Translations under genes and position numbers: made by a program
In this document: positions 37,542-49,261 of the stretch, piece by piece
Layout of the letters: each line of letters starts with the position of its first letter
How positions within the stretch are numbered: position 1 is the first letter of the stretch
Source: Pseudoalteromonas sp. Scap06
GTDB lineage: Bacteria > Pseudomonadota > Gammaproteobacteria > Enterobacterales > Alteromonadaceae
Reading direction: 5' to 3'
Length of the DNA: 64,000 bases
Assembly: GCF_013394165.1 (NCBI RefSeq)
Contig: NZ_CP041330.1
Span: 2,844,501-2,908,500 of the forward strand
Notes under the pieces: model-generated
Told to the model about the DNA's origin: nothing
Databases searched by the model: none
What the model saw: the letters and a program-made list of their open reading frames with translations, nothing else

Positions 37542-39458
37542 TCACATCACTAACTGGCGTATATCACTCATGTAACTTGCAAGAGTAACAGTAAAGCGTG
37601 CAGCAAGTGCACCGTCAATCACTCTATGGTCGTAAGACATTGAAAGTGGAACCATTAGCTTAGGCTCAAACTCTTTACCATTCCACTTAGGCTTCATTTC
37701 AGATTTAGACACACCTAAAATTGCCACTTCAGGCGCATTCACAATCGGCGTAAATGCCGTACCGCCAATGCCACCTAGGCTTGAAATAGTAAAACAACCA
37801 CCTTGCATATCTGATGAACTTAACTTGCCATCACGCGCTTTAACAGATACTTCCATTAGTTCACGAGATAGTTCAATAATGCCTTTTTTATCAACATCTT
37901 TAAACACTGGTACAACTAAGCCATTTGGCGTATCAACCGCTACACCAATATTAATGTACTTTTTAAGGATTAAGCTTTCGCCATCCTCTGAAAGCGATGA
38001 GTTAAATGTCGGGAACTCAGCAAGCGCTTTAGCTGCTGCTTTCATTACAAACACGAGTGGCGTAATTTTAACACCCAGCTTTTTCTTCTCGTTAAGGGCA
38101 TTTTGCTCTTTACGGAACTGCTCAAGGCTCGTGATATCCGCTTCATCAAACTGGGTAACATGTGGGATTTGCACCCAGTTACGATGTAAGTTTTTACCTG
38201 ACAGCTTTTGGATACGAGAGAGTTTTTTCTCTTCTATTTCACCAAACTTAGCAAAATCAACTTTTGGCCATGGAATTAAACCAAGCTCACCGCCACCCGC
38301 ATTGCCTTTAGCTGCTGGTACTTGACCAGACTCAACTTGCTTAACCAGTTGCTTAACATAGTTTTGCACGTCTTCTTTAACAACACGGTTTTTACGGCCC
38401 GTGCCTTTAACGTTGGCAAGGTTAATACCAAACTCACGTGCTAAACGGCGAACCACTGGCGATGCATGTGCATAAGCGCTATTGTTTTCAAAGCTTTCAG
38501 GGCTTGCTTTAGCAGATGATGCTGCTGGTTTTGACTCAGCCTGAGCTGCCGGCTTAGATTCTGTTTTAGGCGCTGGTGCTGATTTTTCTGCAGGTGCTGC
38601 AGCTGGTGCACTACCCGCCACTTCAAATACAAAAATCAATGAGCCAGTTTTAACTTTATCGCCAGTCGCTACTTTAATCTCTTTAACAGTACCTGCAAAC
38701 GGCGCCGGTACTTCCATAGCTGCTTTGTCGCCTTCAACGTTTAAGATAGATTGCTCTTCTTCTACGCTATCGCCAACCGCAACCATCACTTCTGTTACTT
38801 CAACTTCGTCATCACCAATATCAGGCACGCTAACTTCTTTAGTGCTTGATGCCGATGTTTGTTCAGCAGGCTTCTCTTGTGCTTTTGAATCAGCTGCTGG
38901 GGCACTTTGGTTATCACCACCTGACACTTCAAAAACAAATACTAATGAACCCGTTTTCACTTTGTCACCAGTATTTACTTTAATTTCTTTTACTGTACCG
39001 GCAAAGGGTGCTGGTACTTCCATTGCCGCTTTGTCGCCTTCAACGTTTAAGATAGATTGCTCTTCTTCTACGCTATCACCAACTGCAACCATAATTTCAG
39101 TTACTTCAACTTCGTCATCACCAATATCTGGCACAGTGACTTCTTTAGTTGATGAAGCCGATGACGCAGCAGGTGCTACTTCATCGGTTTTTTCAGCTTC
39201 TTTAGAGTCAGCAGCAGAGTCTTGCGCTTCACCTTCAAAGATGAACACTAAAGTGCCTGTGGTAACAGTGTCACCCACATTTACTTTAATTTCTTTTACC
39301 GTACCGGCTTGTTCAGCAGGTACTTCCATCGCAGCTTTATCACCTTCAACACTTAATAGTGATTGGTCAACTTCAACTTTATCGCCAACGCTCACTAGTA
39401 TTTCGGTTACTTCTACTTCATCGCCACCGATATCAGGTACTTTAATTTCAATACTCAT
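37542..39458 (-). CDS. aceF: Pyruvate dehydrogenase E2, dihydrolipoamide acetyltransferase
   Basis: E2 is the core of the pyruvate dehydrogenase complex. The 638-residue protein has three N-terminal lipoyl domains, each with a lipoylated Lys in [12 protein letters not shown] (about residues 41, 144 and 246). Ala/Pro-rich linkers separate them. A peripheral subunit-binding domain ([20 protein letters not shown]) near 330 and the catalytic domain follow, with [11 protein letters not shown] near the C-terminus. Lipoyl domains 2 and 3 are almost identical at DNA level over at least 120 bases, showing recent duplication or gene conversion. The start follows aceE by 10 bases with an AGAGG ribosome-binding site. 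Confidence 0.97.
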   Translation of the reverse strand: MSIEIKVPDIGGDEVEVTEILVSVGDKVEVDQSLLSVEGDKAAMEVPAEQAGTVKEIKVNVGDTVTTGTLVFIFEGEAQDSAADSKEAEKTDEVAPAASSASSTKEVTVPDIGDDEVEVTEIMVAVGDSVEEEQSILNVEGDKAAMEVPAPFAGTVKEIKVNTGDKVKTGSLVFVFEVSGGDNQSAPAADSKAQEKPAEQTSASSTKEVSVPDIGDDEVEVTEVMVAVGDSVEEEQSILNVEGDKAAMEVPAPFAGTVKEIKVATGDKVKTGSLIFVFEVAGSAPAAAPAEKSAPAPKTESKPAAQAESKPAASSAKASPESFENNSAYAHASPVVRRLAREFGINLANVKGTGRKNRVVKEDVQNYVKQLVKQVESGQVPAAKGNAGGGELGLIPWPKVDFAKFGEIEEKKLSRIQKLSGKNLHRNWVQIPHVTQFDEADITSLEQFRKEQNALNEKKKLGVKITPLVFVMKAAAKALAEFPTFNSSLSEDGESLILKKYINIGVAVDTPNGLVVPVFKDVDKKGIIELSRELMEVSVKARDGKLSSSDMQGGCFTISSLGGIGGTAFTPIVNAPEVAILGVSKSEMKPKWNGKEFEPKLMVPLSMSYDHRVIDGALAARFTVTLASYMSDIRQLVM

Positions 39459-39468
39459 TGCAAACCTC

Positions 39469-42135
39469 TTATGCGTACAGTGGATTTAGTTTGTTAGTGT
39501 CGATGTTGAATTTTTTAATTGCTTCAACAACCACTGACTTTTCAACTTCACCACGTTTAGCAAGTTCAGATAATGTCGCAACTACCACGTAGCTTGCGTT
39601 AACTTCAAAGTGACGACGTAGGTTTTCACGGCTGTCTGAACGACCGTAACCATCTGTACCCAATACTTTGTAGTTATTGCTTGGAATAAATGAACGCGCT
39701 TGTTCTGCGTAGTTTTTCATGTAATCCGTTGCAGCAACAGTTACTGAATCGTTTAATACGCTAGTGATGTATGGCGTTTTTTGCTCGCTTTCTGGGTTAA
39801 GCATGTTGAAACGTTCAACATCTTGTCCATCACGGGTAAGTTCATTGAATGAAGTTACTGAGTAAACATCAGACGCAATACCAAACTCTTCGCTTAAAAT
39901 TGCCGCAGCTTTACGCACTTCAGTCATGATAGTACCTGAGCTTAATAGCTGTACGTTGGCTTTTTTACCTTCGTAGCTTTCTAGCTTGTAGATACCTTTA
40001 CGAATACCTTCTTCAGCGCCTTCTGGCATTGCTGGCTGATGGTAGTTTTCGTTCATTAGCGTTAGGTAGTAGTAAATGTTTTCTTGCTCTTCACCGTACA
40101 TACGACGAATACCGTCTTGCACGATTACCGCTACTTCAAATGCATAAGTAGGATCGTAAGAAATACAGTTAGGTACCGTGTTTGCAAGAATGTGGCTGTG
40201 GCCATCTTCGTGCTGTAAGCCTTCGCCATTTAACGTTGTACGACCCGCTGTAGCACCTAATAAGAAACCACGTGCCTGTTGATCCCCTGCCATCCATGCC
40301 ATGTCGCCAACACGTTGGAAACCAAACATAGAATAGTAAATGTAGAATGGGATCATCGGTAAGTCGTTGGTGCTGTAAGATGTTGCAGCAGCAACCCATG
40401 ATGACATTGCACCTAGCTCGTTAATCCCTTCTTGTAGAACTTGTCCTGAAGTTGCTTCTTTGTAGTAAGAAACAATATCACGGTCTTGAGGGGTGTAATT
40501 TTGGCCATGTGGGTTGTAAATACCGATTTGACGGAATAAACCTTCCATACCAAAAGTACGTGCTTCATCGGCAATAATTGGCACAATATTTTTACCAATA
40601 CCTTTATCTTTTAATAAGATATTAAGTGCACGTACAAAGCCCATAGTGGTTGAAATATCACGTTTTTGCTCTTCAAGTAATGGCTTGAACGCATCTACTT
40701 CTGGTAACTGTAACTTTTCAGAGAACTTAGCAATACGTGTTGGCGTGTAACCTTGAAGCGCCTCACGACGTGCATGAAGGTACTTGTACTCTGGAGAATC
40801 TTTTTCAAGCTCTAAGTATGGCAGCTCTTTTAATTGCTCTTCAGATACTAAATCATCTAAGCCTAAACGAGAGCGTAAGTGAGCCACATGCGACATGTCC
40901 ATTTTCTTAACTTGGTGCGCAATGTTTTTACCTTCAGCTGCTTCACCCATGCCGTAACCTTTTACTGTTTTAGCAAGGATTACTGTTGGACGACCTTTCG
41001 TCTCTTCTGCTTTTTTAAATGCAGCAAACAGTTTTGAAGGCTCATGACCACCGCGCTTAAGGGCGAAAATTTCTTCATCTGTCATATCAGCAACAAGTGC
41101 TGCTGTTTCTGGGTAACGACCAAAGAAATGTTCACGTACGTACGCGCCATCTTTTGCTTTATATGTTTGGTAATCACCATCAACAGTTTCGTTCATTAAC
41201 TGTAGTAATTTACCTGTGGTGTCTTTAGCAAGCAGAATATCCCAACCGCTGCCCCAAACAAGTTTAATAACATTCCAGCCAGCGCCTTTAAATAGGCCTT
41301 CTAGCTCTTGAATGATTTTACCGTTACCCATTACAGGGCCATCTAAGCGCTGTAGGTTACAGTTAATCAAGTAACATAGGTTATCTAGCTTTTCACGGGC
41401 AGCAAAAGAAATAGCACCACGTGATTCTGGCTCATCCATTTCACCATCACCTAAAAACGCATATACACGTTGGTTTTTAGTGTCTTTTAAGCCACGGCCA
41501 TCTAAGTATTTTAAGAAGCGCGCTTGGTAAATTGAAGAAATTGGACCTAAACCCATAGATACCGTTGGGAACTGCCAAAACTCAGGCATTAATTTAGGAT
41601 GAGGGTAAGAAGGTAGGCCTTTACCATCTACTTCCTGACGGAAATTATCAAGCTGTTCAGCACTTAAACGCCCTTCAACAAATGCACGCGCATAAATACC
41701 CGGAGAAATATGACCTTGGTAATAAACTAAATCGCCACCATCAACATCATTTGGCGCTTTAAAGAAATGGTTAAAACACACTTCGTAAAATGCAGCAGAC
41801 GATTGGTAAGACGCCATATGGCCGCCTAAGTCGAGATCTTTTTTCGATGCACGCAATACAATCATAATCGCGTTCCAGCGAATAATTGAACGAATACGGC
41901 GCTCAAGATTTACATCACCAGGGTAGGCAGGTTCTTGATCAACCGGAATCGTATTAACGTAGTTTGTGTTAATGCCTGTTGGCATATCAACACCGTCTAA
42001 ACGGGCTTGTTCTAACACTTGCTCAAGTAAAAACTGAGCTCGTTCAACACCTTCTTCGCGCACAACCGATTCAAGAGCTTGTAACCACTCTTGTGTTTCT
42101 AGCGCGTCTACGTCAATTTTATTGACTTCAGACAT
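39469..42135 (-). CDS. aceE: Pyruvate dehydrogenase E1 component
   Basis: This is the homodimeric thiamine-diphosphate E1 enzyme that decarboxylates pyruvate and acetylates the E2 lipoyl groups. The 888 residues match the gammaproteobacterial form. Visible are the ThDP motif [14 protein letters not shown]... ending in [11 protein letters not shown], and the conserved [12 protein letters not shown]. It lies between pdhR and aceF on the same strand, as in E. coli. The 84-base gap after pdhR could hold an additional promoter. Confidence 0.97.
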   Translation of the reverse strand: MSEVNKIDVDALETQEWLQALESVVREEGVERAQFLLEQVLEQARLDGVDMPTGINTNYVNTIPVDQEPAYPGDVNLERRIRSIIRWNAIMIVLRASKKDLDLGGHMASYQSSAAFYEVCFNHFFKAPNDVDGGDLVYYQGHISPGIYARAFVEGRLSAEQLDNFRQEVDGKGLPSYPHPKLMPEFWQFPTVSMGLGPISSIYQARFLKYLDGRGLKDTKNQRVYAFLGDGEMDEPESRGAISFAAREKLDNLCYLINCNLQRLDGPVMGNGKIIQELEGLFKGAGWNVIKLVWGSGWDILLAKDTTGKLLQLMNETVDGDYQTYKAKDGAYVREHFFGRYPETAALVADMTDEEIFALKRGGHEPSKLFAAFKKAEETKGRPTVILAKTVKGYGMGEAAEGKNIAHQVKKMDMSHVAHLRSRLGLDDLVSEEQLKELPYLELEKDSPEYKYLHARREALQGYTPTRIAKFSEKLQLPEVDAFKPLLEEQKRDISTTMGFVRALNILLKDKGIGKNIVPIIADEARTFGMEGLFRQIGIYNPHGQNYTPQDRDIVSYYKEATSGQVLQEGINELGAMSSWVAAATSYSTNDLPMIPFYIYYSMFGFQRVGDMAWMAGDQQARGFLLGATAGRTTLNGEGLQHEDGHSHILANTVPNCISYDPTYAFEVAVIVQDGIRRMYGEEQENIYYYLTLMNENYHQPAMPEGAEEGIRKGIYKLESYEGKKANVQLLSSGTIMTEVRKAAAILSEEFGIASDVYSVTSFNELTRDGQDVERFNMLNPESEQKTPYITSVLNDSVTVAATDYMKNYAEQARSFIPSNNYKVLGTDGYGRSDSRENLRRHFEVNASYVVVATLSELAKRGEVEKSVVVEAIKKFNIDTNKLNPLYA

Positions 42136-42219
42136 ATGGAGGTTTCCTTATGTTTAAAATACTAATTTTATGTATTGAATACTTCACTGTTAACTCAAGT
42201 TAGCAGTAAATGTACTTGC

Positions 42220-42969
42220 TTAATTTTGTTTGGTGCGTCTTAAACTACGTTCAATTCGCGAATGCTCTTTACCCGCTTCAAGCAATGCTTCTTCAATATA
42301 GGCTAAATGCGCATTACTCGCTAAGCGAGCTTGTTCAGGATTACCGTCAATCACTGCATCCATTAATAAACGCCTGTGCTCAGCTAATTGGCTGCTTATA
42401 TCTGACTTTTTAAGTAACACCGTTAAATTTTGTAAAACATTCTGCTCAAGTAAGCTTTGCATCCCTCTTACTAAGTGCAGTAACACTACGTTATGAGACG
42501 CCTCAGCGATGCAAAAATGAAAGTCATTAATCGCTTTGGCTTTTTGCTTTAATTCATCTTTAGCTAATGCAATCTGCTCAAAGCTCTGTTTTACTTTTGC
42601 AAAATCGTTGCTTGTTCCGCGAAGTGCTGCGTAATAAGCCGCAATTCCCTCTAGCGCATGACGAAATTCTAATAAATCAAATTGCGATTCGGGGTGTTTA
42701 CTGATCAAATCAAACAACGGATCAGTCAGCCCCTCTTCCAATTGATTTTTTACATACGTTCCACCACCTTGACGACGGGTTACGAGCCCTTTTGCCTCAA
42801 GCTTTTGAATGGCTTCACGCAACGACGGACGCGACACTTCAAATTGCTTAGCGAGTTCACGCTCCGGTGGTAACTTTTCTCCTGGTGCTAACGACCCCTC
42901 AAGAATCATGTTCTCAAGTTGTTGTAAAATAACATCAGATAATTTTGCCGCTTTAATTTTTAAAGACAT
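42220..42969 (-). CDS. pdhR: Pyruvate dehydrogenase complex repressor, GntR family
   Basis: PdhR represses the pdhR-aceEF-lpdA operon and releases DNA on binding pyruvate. The GntR-type winged helix is at about 8-75 (LAPGEKLPPERELAKQFEVS, then RPSLREAIQKLEAKGLV), followed by an all-helical FCD effector domain containing FRHALEGIAAYYAA. I chose ATG 42969. A TTG three bases earlier is also in frame. Its predicted operator lies upstream at 43048-43063, so it is autoregulated. Confidence 0.95.
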   Translation of the reverse strand: MSLKIKAAKLSDVILQQLENMILEGSLAPGEKLPPERELAKQFEVSRPSLREAIQKLEAKGLVTRRQGGGTYVKNQLEEGLTDPLFDLISKHPESQFDLLEFRHALEGIAAYYAALRGTSNDFAKVKQSFEQIALAKDELKQKAKAINDFHFCIAEASHNVVLLHLVRGMQSLLEQNVLQNLTVLLKKSDISSQLAEHRRLLMDAVIDGNPEQARLASNAHLAYIEEALLEAGKEHSRIERSLRRTKQN

Positions 42970-43047
42970 CAATCAACGTCCGCGTTGTATAAGTGCTAGC
43001 AGCCCATTAAATAAGGCTTTTAACTGAATGACCTGACCAAAAGGTAA

Positions 43048-43063
43048 ATTGGTCATACCAAAT
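43048..43063. promoter_or_regulatory. PdhR operator
   Basis: ATTGGTCATACCAAAT matches the PdhR consensus ATTGGT-N3-ACCAAT with one difference in the last positions. It lies about 80 bases upstream of pdhR, where it would repress the whole pdhR-aceEF-lpdA unit. Confidence 0.85.
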
Positions 43064-43233
43064 TTTGCCATACGTTATCAAAAACCGTAATTACTGTCAA
43101 TTTACAGCAGTTTTAAAGCCCTAAGGCCAGCGTAACGTAATTTAAACAAAGTTCAAATAATACACAGATTACAGAGGATAAAGAAAGGTTAATAATATGA
43201 AAAACAAATGGTCAGACCAGCTGGGGTTCGGGC

Positions 43234-43270
43234 TGTCTCTTATACACATCTCCGAAAAAAAAAAAAAAAA
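43234..43270. other. Nextera adapter (Tn5 mosaic end) plus poly-A: assembly artefact
   Basis: CTGTCTCTTATACACATCT at 43234-43252 is the exact reverse complement of the engineered Tn5 mosaic end. It is followed by CCGA, which continues the Nextera read-through adapter, and then by 15 consecutive A residues. The mosaic end is a laboratory-designed sequence, so this is untrimmed adapter built into the assembly rather than biology. Confidence 0.95.
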
Positions 43271-43383
43271 CAAGTTCGGCACTAGGATAAAGCGTAGCGC
43301 CTCATACAAACATACCTTTACTTTATTGTAATCGAGAGTTTACCTCCCGCATATTTAGGGTCTAGGTTAAAGATCAAAGGTTT

Positions 43384-43865
43384 TAAGCTCGTTCCCGTTG
43401 CTCGCAGCCCGCCCACACTAAGCTAAACACGGTGTTTAGTTTCTACCTAAAACCTAACACCAAATATATTTATTTCTGAACCACAGAGGGAACAACCATT
43501 GATTGTCACTTCTTCTGTGTACTCAGCATTCTCTGTGGTAAATAAATTACTTAAAAACTATTCACAAAGAGAAGATAATGGGTGTAAATGAGAGGCCCAA
43601 AGTGAAGTAACCCCTAGTGCCTAGAACCTAAATCCAGAGATCTAATATTTATTTTTTGAACCACAGAGGACACAGAGGCGCTTCACGCTCCACAGAGGGA
43701 ACAACCATTGATTGTCACTTCCTCTGTGTACTCAGCATTCTCTGCGGTAAGTAAATTACTTAAACACTATTACACAAAGAGAGGGTAAAGAAGTTTTAAG
43801 CCCGTTGCTCATTGCCCGCAACTCGTAGCCCTCCAACACCAAGCTAAACACAGTGCTTAGCTTAA
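43384..43865. repeat. Two interleaved direct-repeat modules
   Basis: Module A occurs at about 43384-43435 and 43797-43860: a CCCGTTGCTC... tract followed by AAGCTAAACAC(G/A)GTG(T/C)TTAG. Module B occurs at about 43482-43574 and 43691-43784. It begins CACAGAGGGAACAACCATTG and runs through CTGTGTACTCAGCATTCTCT, differing at only a few bases. The modules are non-coding. Their origin is unknown, and they may mark a segmental duplication. Confidence 0.8.
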
Positions 43866-43900
43866 TTTCTACCTAACACCTATGACCTAACCCCTAGTCT

Positions 43901-44752
43901 TTAACTTAAACCACCAAATAAAGTCATTAAGGCAATTAACACTAAGTAAAAAAGTACATTACGCTTGACCAGTTTGATCATGCAGGTGGCTTCAAAGGTG
44001 CAGCCGTAATAACGCTTTTCAACTTGTTCGGCGGCCAATGCCGTATAAGTAACCACCTTGCGATTTGGGCTTGAAAAGTCAAATACGAAGCGCAGCCAGC
44101 AACTAGTGCCTTTGTTAAAGTTACCAATCACTAAATAACCAAAACTGGTAATACGCGCTGGGAGCCAATCTAACCAAAACAGCAAGCGGTGAATGAGCTT
44201 AAAATGCTTGGCAATGACTTCATCACGGTTACCACTCACTAAGTCAGCAAAGGTTCGTACTAATGCATAAAAAACAGCACCGGCAACACCCAATATCACA
44301 AACCAAAATATAACCGCACAATAAAACCGGAAATTAACCCACGCTAATGTTTGACCTAAGGTTTCACCACCTTGCTGCTCCTCTGTGCGCTTTTGCCCCA
44401 ATTGCAAAGCATATAAAGTGGCGGCAGTTTGGTCACCTCGAGTTAATGCATTGAGGTACGACTTATATAAGGCACGCTGTTTAGCACAACCGAAGCACAC
44501 CAATAACACCGCTACATTAAAAACCAGCTGCCACAATGCAAAATCAGATAAAAAAAACAAACAAGCAACCGCAATCACCGGCAGCAATAACCAAATTAAA
44601 AACCCAGAAGCCGTGCCAAATAAACCTTTATTCGTTAATAAATTAACACTGCGATTTAAGTAGCTGTTGGCATAATGGCTTATTTGCCAATGCGCAGAGC
44701 GAGCCCCTAAACGCTCAAGTATCAGTGCTATTATTATTGAAACCAAAATCAT
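43901..44752 (-). CDS. ampE: AmpE-like inner-membrane protein
   Basis: The 283-residue membrane protein resembles AmpE, the partner of AmpD in beta-lactamase and cell-wall-recycling signalling. The N-terminus MILVSIIIALILERL leads into four to five transmembrane segments (near 5-22, 48-70, 72-92, 150-175 and 263-280). A conserved WVNFRFYCAVIFWF appears near 140. The biochemical role of AmpE is unclear. The usual ampD-ampE pair is interrupted here by a MITE in the spacer, which may weaken co-transcription. Confidence 0.85.
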   Translation of the reverse strand: MILVSIIIALILERLGARSAHWQISHYANSYLNRSVNLLTNKGLFGTASGFLIWLLLPVIAVACLFFLSDFALWQLVFNVAVLLVCFGCAKQRALYKSYLNALTRGDQTAATLYALQLGQKRTEEQQGGETLGQTLAWVNFRFYCAVIFWFVILGVAGAVFYALVRTFADLVSGNRDEVIAKHFKLIHRLLFWLDWLPARITSFGYLVIGNFNKGTSCWLRFVFDFSSPNRKVVTYTALAAEQVEKRYYGCTFEATCMIKLVKRNVLFYLVLIALMTLFGGLS

Positions 44753-44772
44753 GTAGTTACTCGCTTAATTTA

Positions 44773-45036
44773 GGGTCTGTTGACCTTTGCGGATTATAAT
44801 TTGTTCAAACTAGGGGCGATTTAATCGCGGCGCGAGGTTTGTAACCTAGTGGGCTAAGTCAAAACCGAGCAACAAAGAGTAAATCCTCCCTAGGCAGAAC
44901 CCGAAGGGCAGCGCCTGTTTGGCATTGATGCTACGTTATCGCCTATTTATGGGGAATAACCACACCACATAGGCGCTGCCTTGCCTAAATACCAAACAGA
45001 CTGCTGCAAATTTAACCTTGAAAGGTCAACAGACCC
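44773..45036. mobile_element. MITE, copy 1, between ampD and ampE
   Basis: This 264-bp non-coding element has perfect 16-base terminal inverted repeats: it begins GGGTCTGTTGACCTTT and ends AAAGGTCAACAGACCC. It is flanked by TA on both sides, which fits a TA target duplication as for IS630/Tc1-mariner-type elements. It encodes no transposase, so movement must have been in trans. Its right end lies 3 bases from the ampD stop codon. A second, inverted copy is at 58204-58514. Confidence 0.88.
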
Positions 45037-45039
45037 TAG

Positions 45040-45585
45040 TTATTTAATTAGGTTAAAAAACTTACGCCAGTTAAAACTCGCTCCGGGGTCAGTTTTTCGC
45101 CCAGGGGCAATATCGCAATGCCCCACTATATTACTGGCTGTTATTTTTGGGTAGCGCTGCATAATAGCCTGCGCCAATGCAGCTAAACTTTGATATTGAC
45201 CATCGGTATAGTTAGTTGTATCTGTGCCCTCAAGCTCTATACCTATACTAAAATCATTACAATTTTGTTGCCCAGCAAAGCAGGAACGCCCCGCGTGCCA
45301 TGCACGTTTTTCAAAAGGCACATATTGTATAACTTCGCCACAGCGCTTAATAAAACAATGCGCTGATACCCTAAGTCCTGCTAAATCACTGAAGCTAGAA
45401 TGTGCATTGCAATCAATATTCCCCATAAATAAATCATCAACGTAGGGGGTGTTAAACTCCCCTGCTGGTAATGAAATATTATGAATAACCAGCAGCGAAA
45501 TATCGCTGTGAGCAGGTCGCTCGTCAAAGTGGCTACACGCACGCTGGGTAATATTATTTATAACGCCTAAAGAATCTATTTTCAT
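45040..45585 (-). CDS. ampD: 1,6-anhydro-N-acetylmuramyl-L-alanine amidase AmpD
   Basis: AmpD is a cytoplasmic zinc amidase that cleaves anhydro-muropeptides during cell-wall recycling and controls ampC induction where present. In 181 residues it shows the N-terminal zinc His in LLVIHNISLPAGEFNTPYVD, HCFI near 96, and the C-terminal GHCDIAPGRKTDPGASFNW with the remaining ligands. There is no signal peptide, as expected for AmpD rather than AmiD. It is divergent from nadC, as in E. coli. Confidence 0.94.
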   Translation of the reverse strand: MKIDSLGVINNITQRACSHFDERPAHSDISLLVIHNISLPAGEFNTPYVDDLFMGNIDCNAHSSFSDLAGLRVSAHCFIKRCGEVIQYVPFEKRAWHAGRSCFAGQQNCNDFSIGIELEGTDTTNYTDGQYQSLAALAQAIMQRYPKITASNIVGHCDIAPGRKTDPGASFNWRKFFNLIK

Positions 45586-46809
<1,224 letters not shown>

Positions 46810-47345
46810 ATAATGTAAAAACTATTTATAGTTTCTTGCGCTAATTGATTGACAGCTTTTAAAAAAGAGCATTAAATAATCCTAAAGGACTATTTGTAAC
46901 AAGTTATTAAATAAAGGCGTTTTTTATAAAGTTTTTAAATACAAAAGCGCAATAAACAGTGTTAGACTCATTCATATTGACTAGTTTTAAATACTTAATT
47001 AGTTAAAAAGAATGGAGAAGCATTTGTAAGGGACAGAATAAAAATAAACGACAAGGTTTATTTTTATAATTAACTTGTAACTTAAGCGGGTTATAACTAA
47101 CTTTTAATGGTTAGGTTTATACTCAAATAAGGGACGAGAAACGAATAACCGCCATGCTGTGCATTACTTTTGGGTCATTGCTTTAAGGTAATAATTTTAA
47201 AATAGTGATTACCAATGGTGCTAAAATGCCACTTGGCAAAAATGATTTTATTTTTTGTAGTAACAGGTTAAGTAAACAACATAAGTTATATTTATAATTT
47301 ATACCCGTTTGGCTTACCGCAACATTATCCTTTAGGAGAGGAAAC
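46810..47345. other. Long leader/promoter region of pilA
   Basis: These 536 bases are AT-rich and free of credible genes. A strong ribosome-binding site (GGAGAGGAAAC) immediately precedes pilA. I looked for a sigma-54 promoter (GG-N10-GC), common for pilA, and found only a 9-base-spaced near miss, so I do not call one. Confidence 0.5.
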
Positions 47346-47786
47346 ATGCAAACAATGACACAACAAAACCAAAAGGGTTTCACCCTAATTGAATTAATGA
47401 TTGTAGTAGCAATCATCGGTATTTTAGCAGCAGTTGCACTACCTGCTTATCAAGACTATACCATCAGAGCACGTGTAACTGATGGATTGTCATTGGCTTC
47501 AGCAGCTAAGACAGCTGTTGCTGAAAATTCTATGAATGGAAATGCATTAGATCAAGGTTGGACAGCACCAACAGCAACAGATAATGTTACAAGCGTAGCA
47601 ATCGCAGGCGCAACAGGTTATGTAACAATAACATACACAGCTAGAGCAGGCGGCGGTACAATTATATTGAGACCGCAAGCTGGTGGTGCAGATTTAACAA
47701 GTGGAACTGTTCCTGCAAACTCTTTAAGTTGGGACTGTACTACAGGTACTTTAGCTGCGGCCTATAGACCATCAAGCTGTAGATAG
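47346..47786 (+). CDS. pilA: Major type IV pilin
   Basis: This is a type IVa pilin precursor of 146 residues. A short positively charged leader ([11 protein letters not shown]) is cut by PilD before F in [20 protein letters not shown]. The mature N-terminal helix drives assembly, with Glu5 conserved. Two cysteines near the C-terminus (WDCTTG and PSSCR) should form the D-region disulfide. The mid-part is Ala/Thr/Gly-rich. A hairpin after the gene probably limits read-through into pilC, giving excess pilin. Confidence 0.95.
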   Translation: MQTMTQQNQKGFTLIELMIVVAIIGILAAVALPAYQDYTIRARVTDGLSLASAAKTAVAENSMNGNALDQGWTAPTATDNVTSVAIAGATGYVTITYTARAGGGTIILRPQAGGADLTSGTVPANSLSWDCTTGTLAAAYRPSSCR

Positions 47787-47795
47787 CATCATTTC

Positions 47796-47830
47796 AAGGC
47801 TGAATACCTAGTACTCAGCCTTAATTAAAA
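47796..47830 (+). terminator. Attenuator/terminator after pilA
   Basis: AAGGCTGA and TCAGCCTT pair around an 11-base loop, followed by an AT-rich tract without a pure T-run. Partial termination between pilA and pilC is plausible. Confidence 0.55.
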
Positions 47831-47850
47831 TAATACAAGTAAATTAAAAT

Positions 47851-49074
47851 ATGAAAAAAGAGCCAAACCAAAAAGATACTTTTCAATGGATCGGGGTTAG
47901 TGCTCGAGGAAAAAAGCTTGAGGGAGAACTAATTGGTTCTAGTATTGCTTTGGTCAAAGCCCAGTTACGCAAACAAGGCATTACCCCCTCAAAAGTAAAA
48001 CGCAAAGCCAAACCCTTGTTTGGTTTGCAAAGTGTGCAAAAAATCACCCCAAAAGACATTGCTTTAGTTACTCGGCAAATAGCTACCATGCTGATGGCGG
48101 GTGTACCACTGATTCAATCAATTGAGATGATAGGCTCAGGTTCTACCAATAAAAGCGTGAGTAAACTCATGGAAACAATTGGTGATGAGGTTAAAGCAGG
48201 GCAACCATTATCAATGGCACTCAGAAAGCATCCCCGTTATTTTGATGATTTATATTGCGATTTAGTAGCATCAGGTGAGCAATCGGGCTCTTTGGATAAA
48301 ATATTTGACCGCGTAGCCCTTTATAAAGAAAAATCAGAAGCGCTTAAATCAAAAATTAGAAAAGCCATGTTTTACCCTATTGCGGTATTGGTGGTGGCGT
48401 TGATTGTAACCTCCATATTACTTATTTTTGTAGTACCACAATTTCAAGATATTTTCGCTGGCTTTGGTGCTGAACTGCCTGCCTTTACCTTATTTGTGAT
48501 TGGTATATCAGAATTTATGCAAACAAACTGGTGGATAGCGCTCATTGCAGTTGTTGCCTTTGGTTATCTATTTAAAGAAGCCCATTTAAGAAGCTTAAAG
48601 TTGCGTGATGCCACCGATCGCGCCATACTGAAGCTTCCGGTTGTCGGCATGATTTTAAATAAAGCGGCCGTGGCACGTTATGCGCGGACTTTATCGACCA
48701 CTTTTGCTGCGGGTGTACCATTGGTGGATGCTTTGGATTCTGCAGCCGGTGCCTCAGGTAATGCGGTTTACCGTTATGCTATTTTAGAAATAAAAGCCGA
48801 GGTAAGTTCAGGTAATCAAATGAACTGGGCGATGCGAAATTCAAAAATATTCCCCGATATGGTAGTGCAAATGGTCGCCATTGGTGAAGAATCAGGTTCG
48901 CTTGATGGCATGCTGGCTAAAGTTGCCACTATCTACGAGCAAGAAGTAGATGACGCGGTAGATGGTCTATCGAGCTTACTTGAGCCGTTAATAATGGCAG
49001 TGCTCGGCGTATTAGTGGGTGGCTTAATTGTGGCCATGTACTTACCTATATTCCAACTAGGTTCAGTTATTTAA
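47851..49074 (+). CDS. pilC: Type IV pilus inner-membrane platform protein
   Basis: PilC is the GspF-family polytopic platform that couples the assembly ATPase to pilin. The 407 residues contain two GspF domains (about 70-195 and 275-395), the first ending in transmembrane AVLVVALIVTSILLIFVVPQFQ, with family motifs GVPLIQSIEMIG and GVPLVDALDSAA and MVAIGEESGSLDGML. It lies between pilA and pilD. The ATPase pilB, which normally sits between pilA and pilC, is absent here and found 2 kb downstream. Confidence 0.94.
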   Translation: MKKEPNQKDTFQWIGVSARGKKLEGELIGSSIALVKAQLRKQGITPSKVKRKAKPLFGLQSVQKITPKDIALVTRQIATMLMAGVPLIQSIEMIGSGSTNKSVSKLMETIGDEVKAGQPLSMALRKHPRYFDDLYCDLVASGEQSGSLDKIFDRVALYKEKSEALKSKIRKAMFYPIAVLVVALIVTSILLIFVVPQFQDIFAGFGAELPAFTLFVIGISEFMQTNWWIALIAVVAFGYLFKEAHLRSLKLRDATDRAILKLPVVGMILNKAAVARYARTLSTTFAAGVPLVDALDSAAGASGNAVYRYAILEIKAEVSSGNQMNWAMRNSKIFPDMVVQMVAIGEESGSLDGMLAKVATIYEQEVDDAVDGLSSLLEPLIMAVLGVLVGGLIVAMYLPIFQLGSVI

Positions 49075-49153
49075 CCCCGCGTCCTTTTAAGATTTTATTT
49101 CGGTTTTAGGTTCACGAGCAACGAGCTTCGGGTTATAGGCCTAAAACCTTACA

Positions 49154-49181
49154 CCTTGAACCTTGAACCTTGAACCTCGAA
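49154..49181. repeat. Tandem heptamer, four units of CCTTGAA
   Basis: Three perfect copies of CCTTGAA and one CCTCGAA in the spacer between pilC and pilD. This is the third array in this window with a 7-base period. Confidence 0.9.
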
Positions 49182-49261
49182 CCTAACATCCTAAACCCTA
49201 ACTTTGCACTTATATAAAACCACTGTATTATCAACACAGAATTTAGTTTTAGGTAAAATAA

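Larger units (their letters stand above)
43064..43900. other. Long non-coding spacer with repeats and an assembly artefact
   Basis: This gap of more than 800 bases between pdhR and ampE has no credible gene. It contains the adapter and poly-A insert at 43234-43270 and two pairs of direct repeats listed separately. Because of the adapter, the true distance and joining of the two flanks are uncertain. Confidence 0.7.

Noticed and set aside
37768..39489. Long plus-strand ORFs (185 and 254 residues) opposite aceF
   Set aside because: They are antisense shadows of the lipoyl and catalytic domains. The Ser/Thr-rich repetitive translation mirrors the codon pattern of aceF.
43234..43252. Natural Tn5/IS50 end
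   Set aside because: The 19-base sequence is the engineered mosaic end rather than a natural IS50 end, and it continues into commercial adapter sequence and poly-A.
47183..47345. Sigma-54 promoter for pilA
   Set aside because: The best GG...GC match has a 9-base instead of a 10-base spacer, which is not compatible with known sigma-54 promoters.
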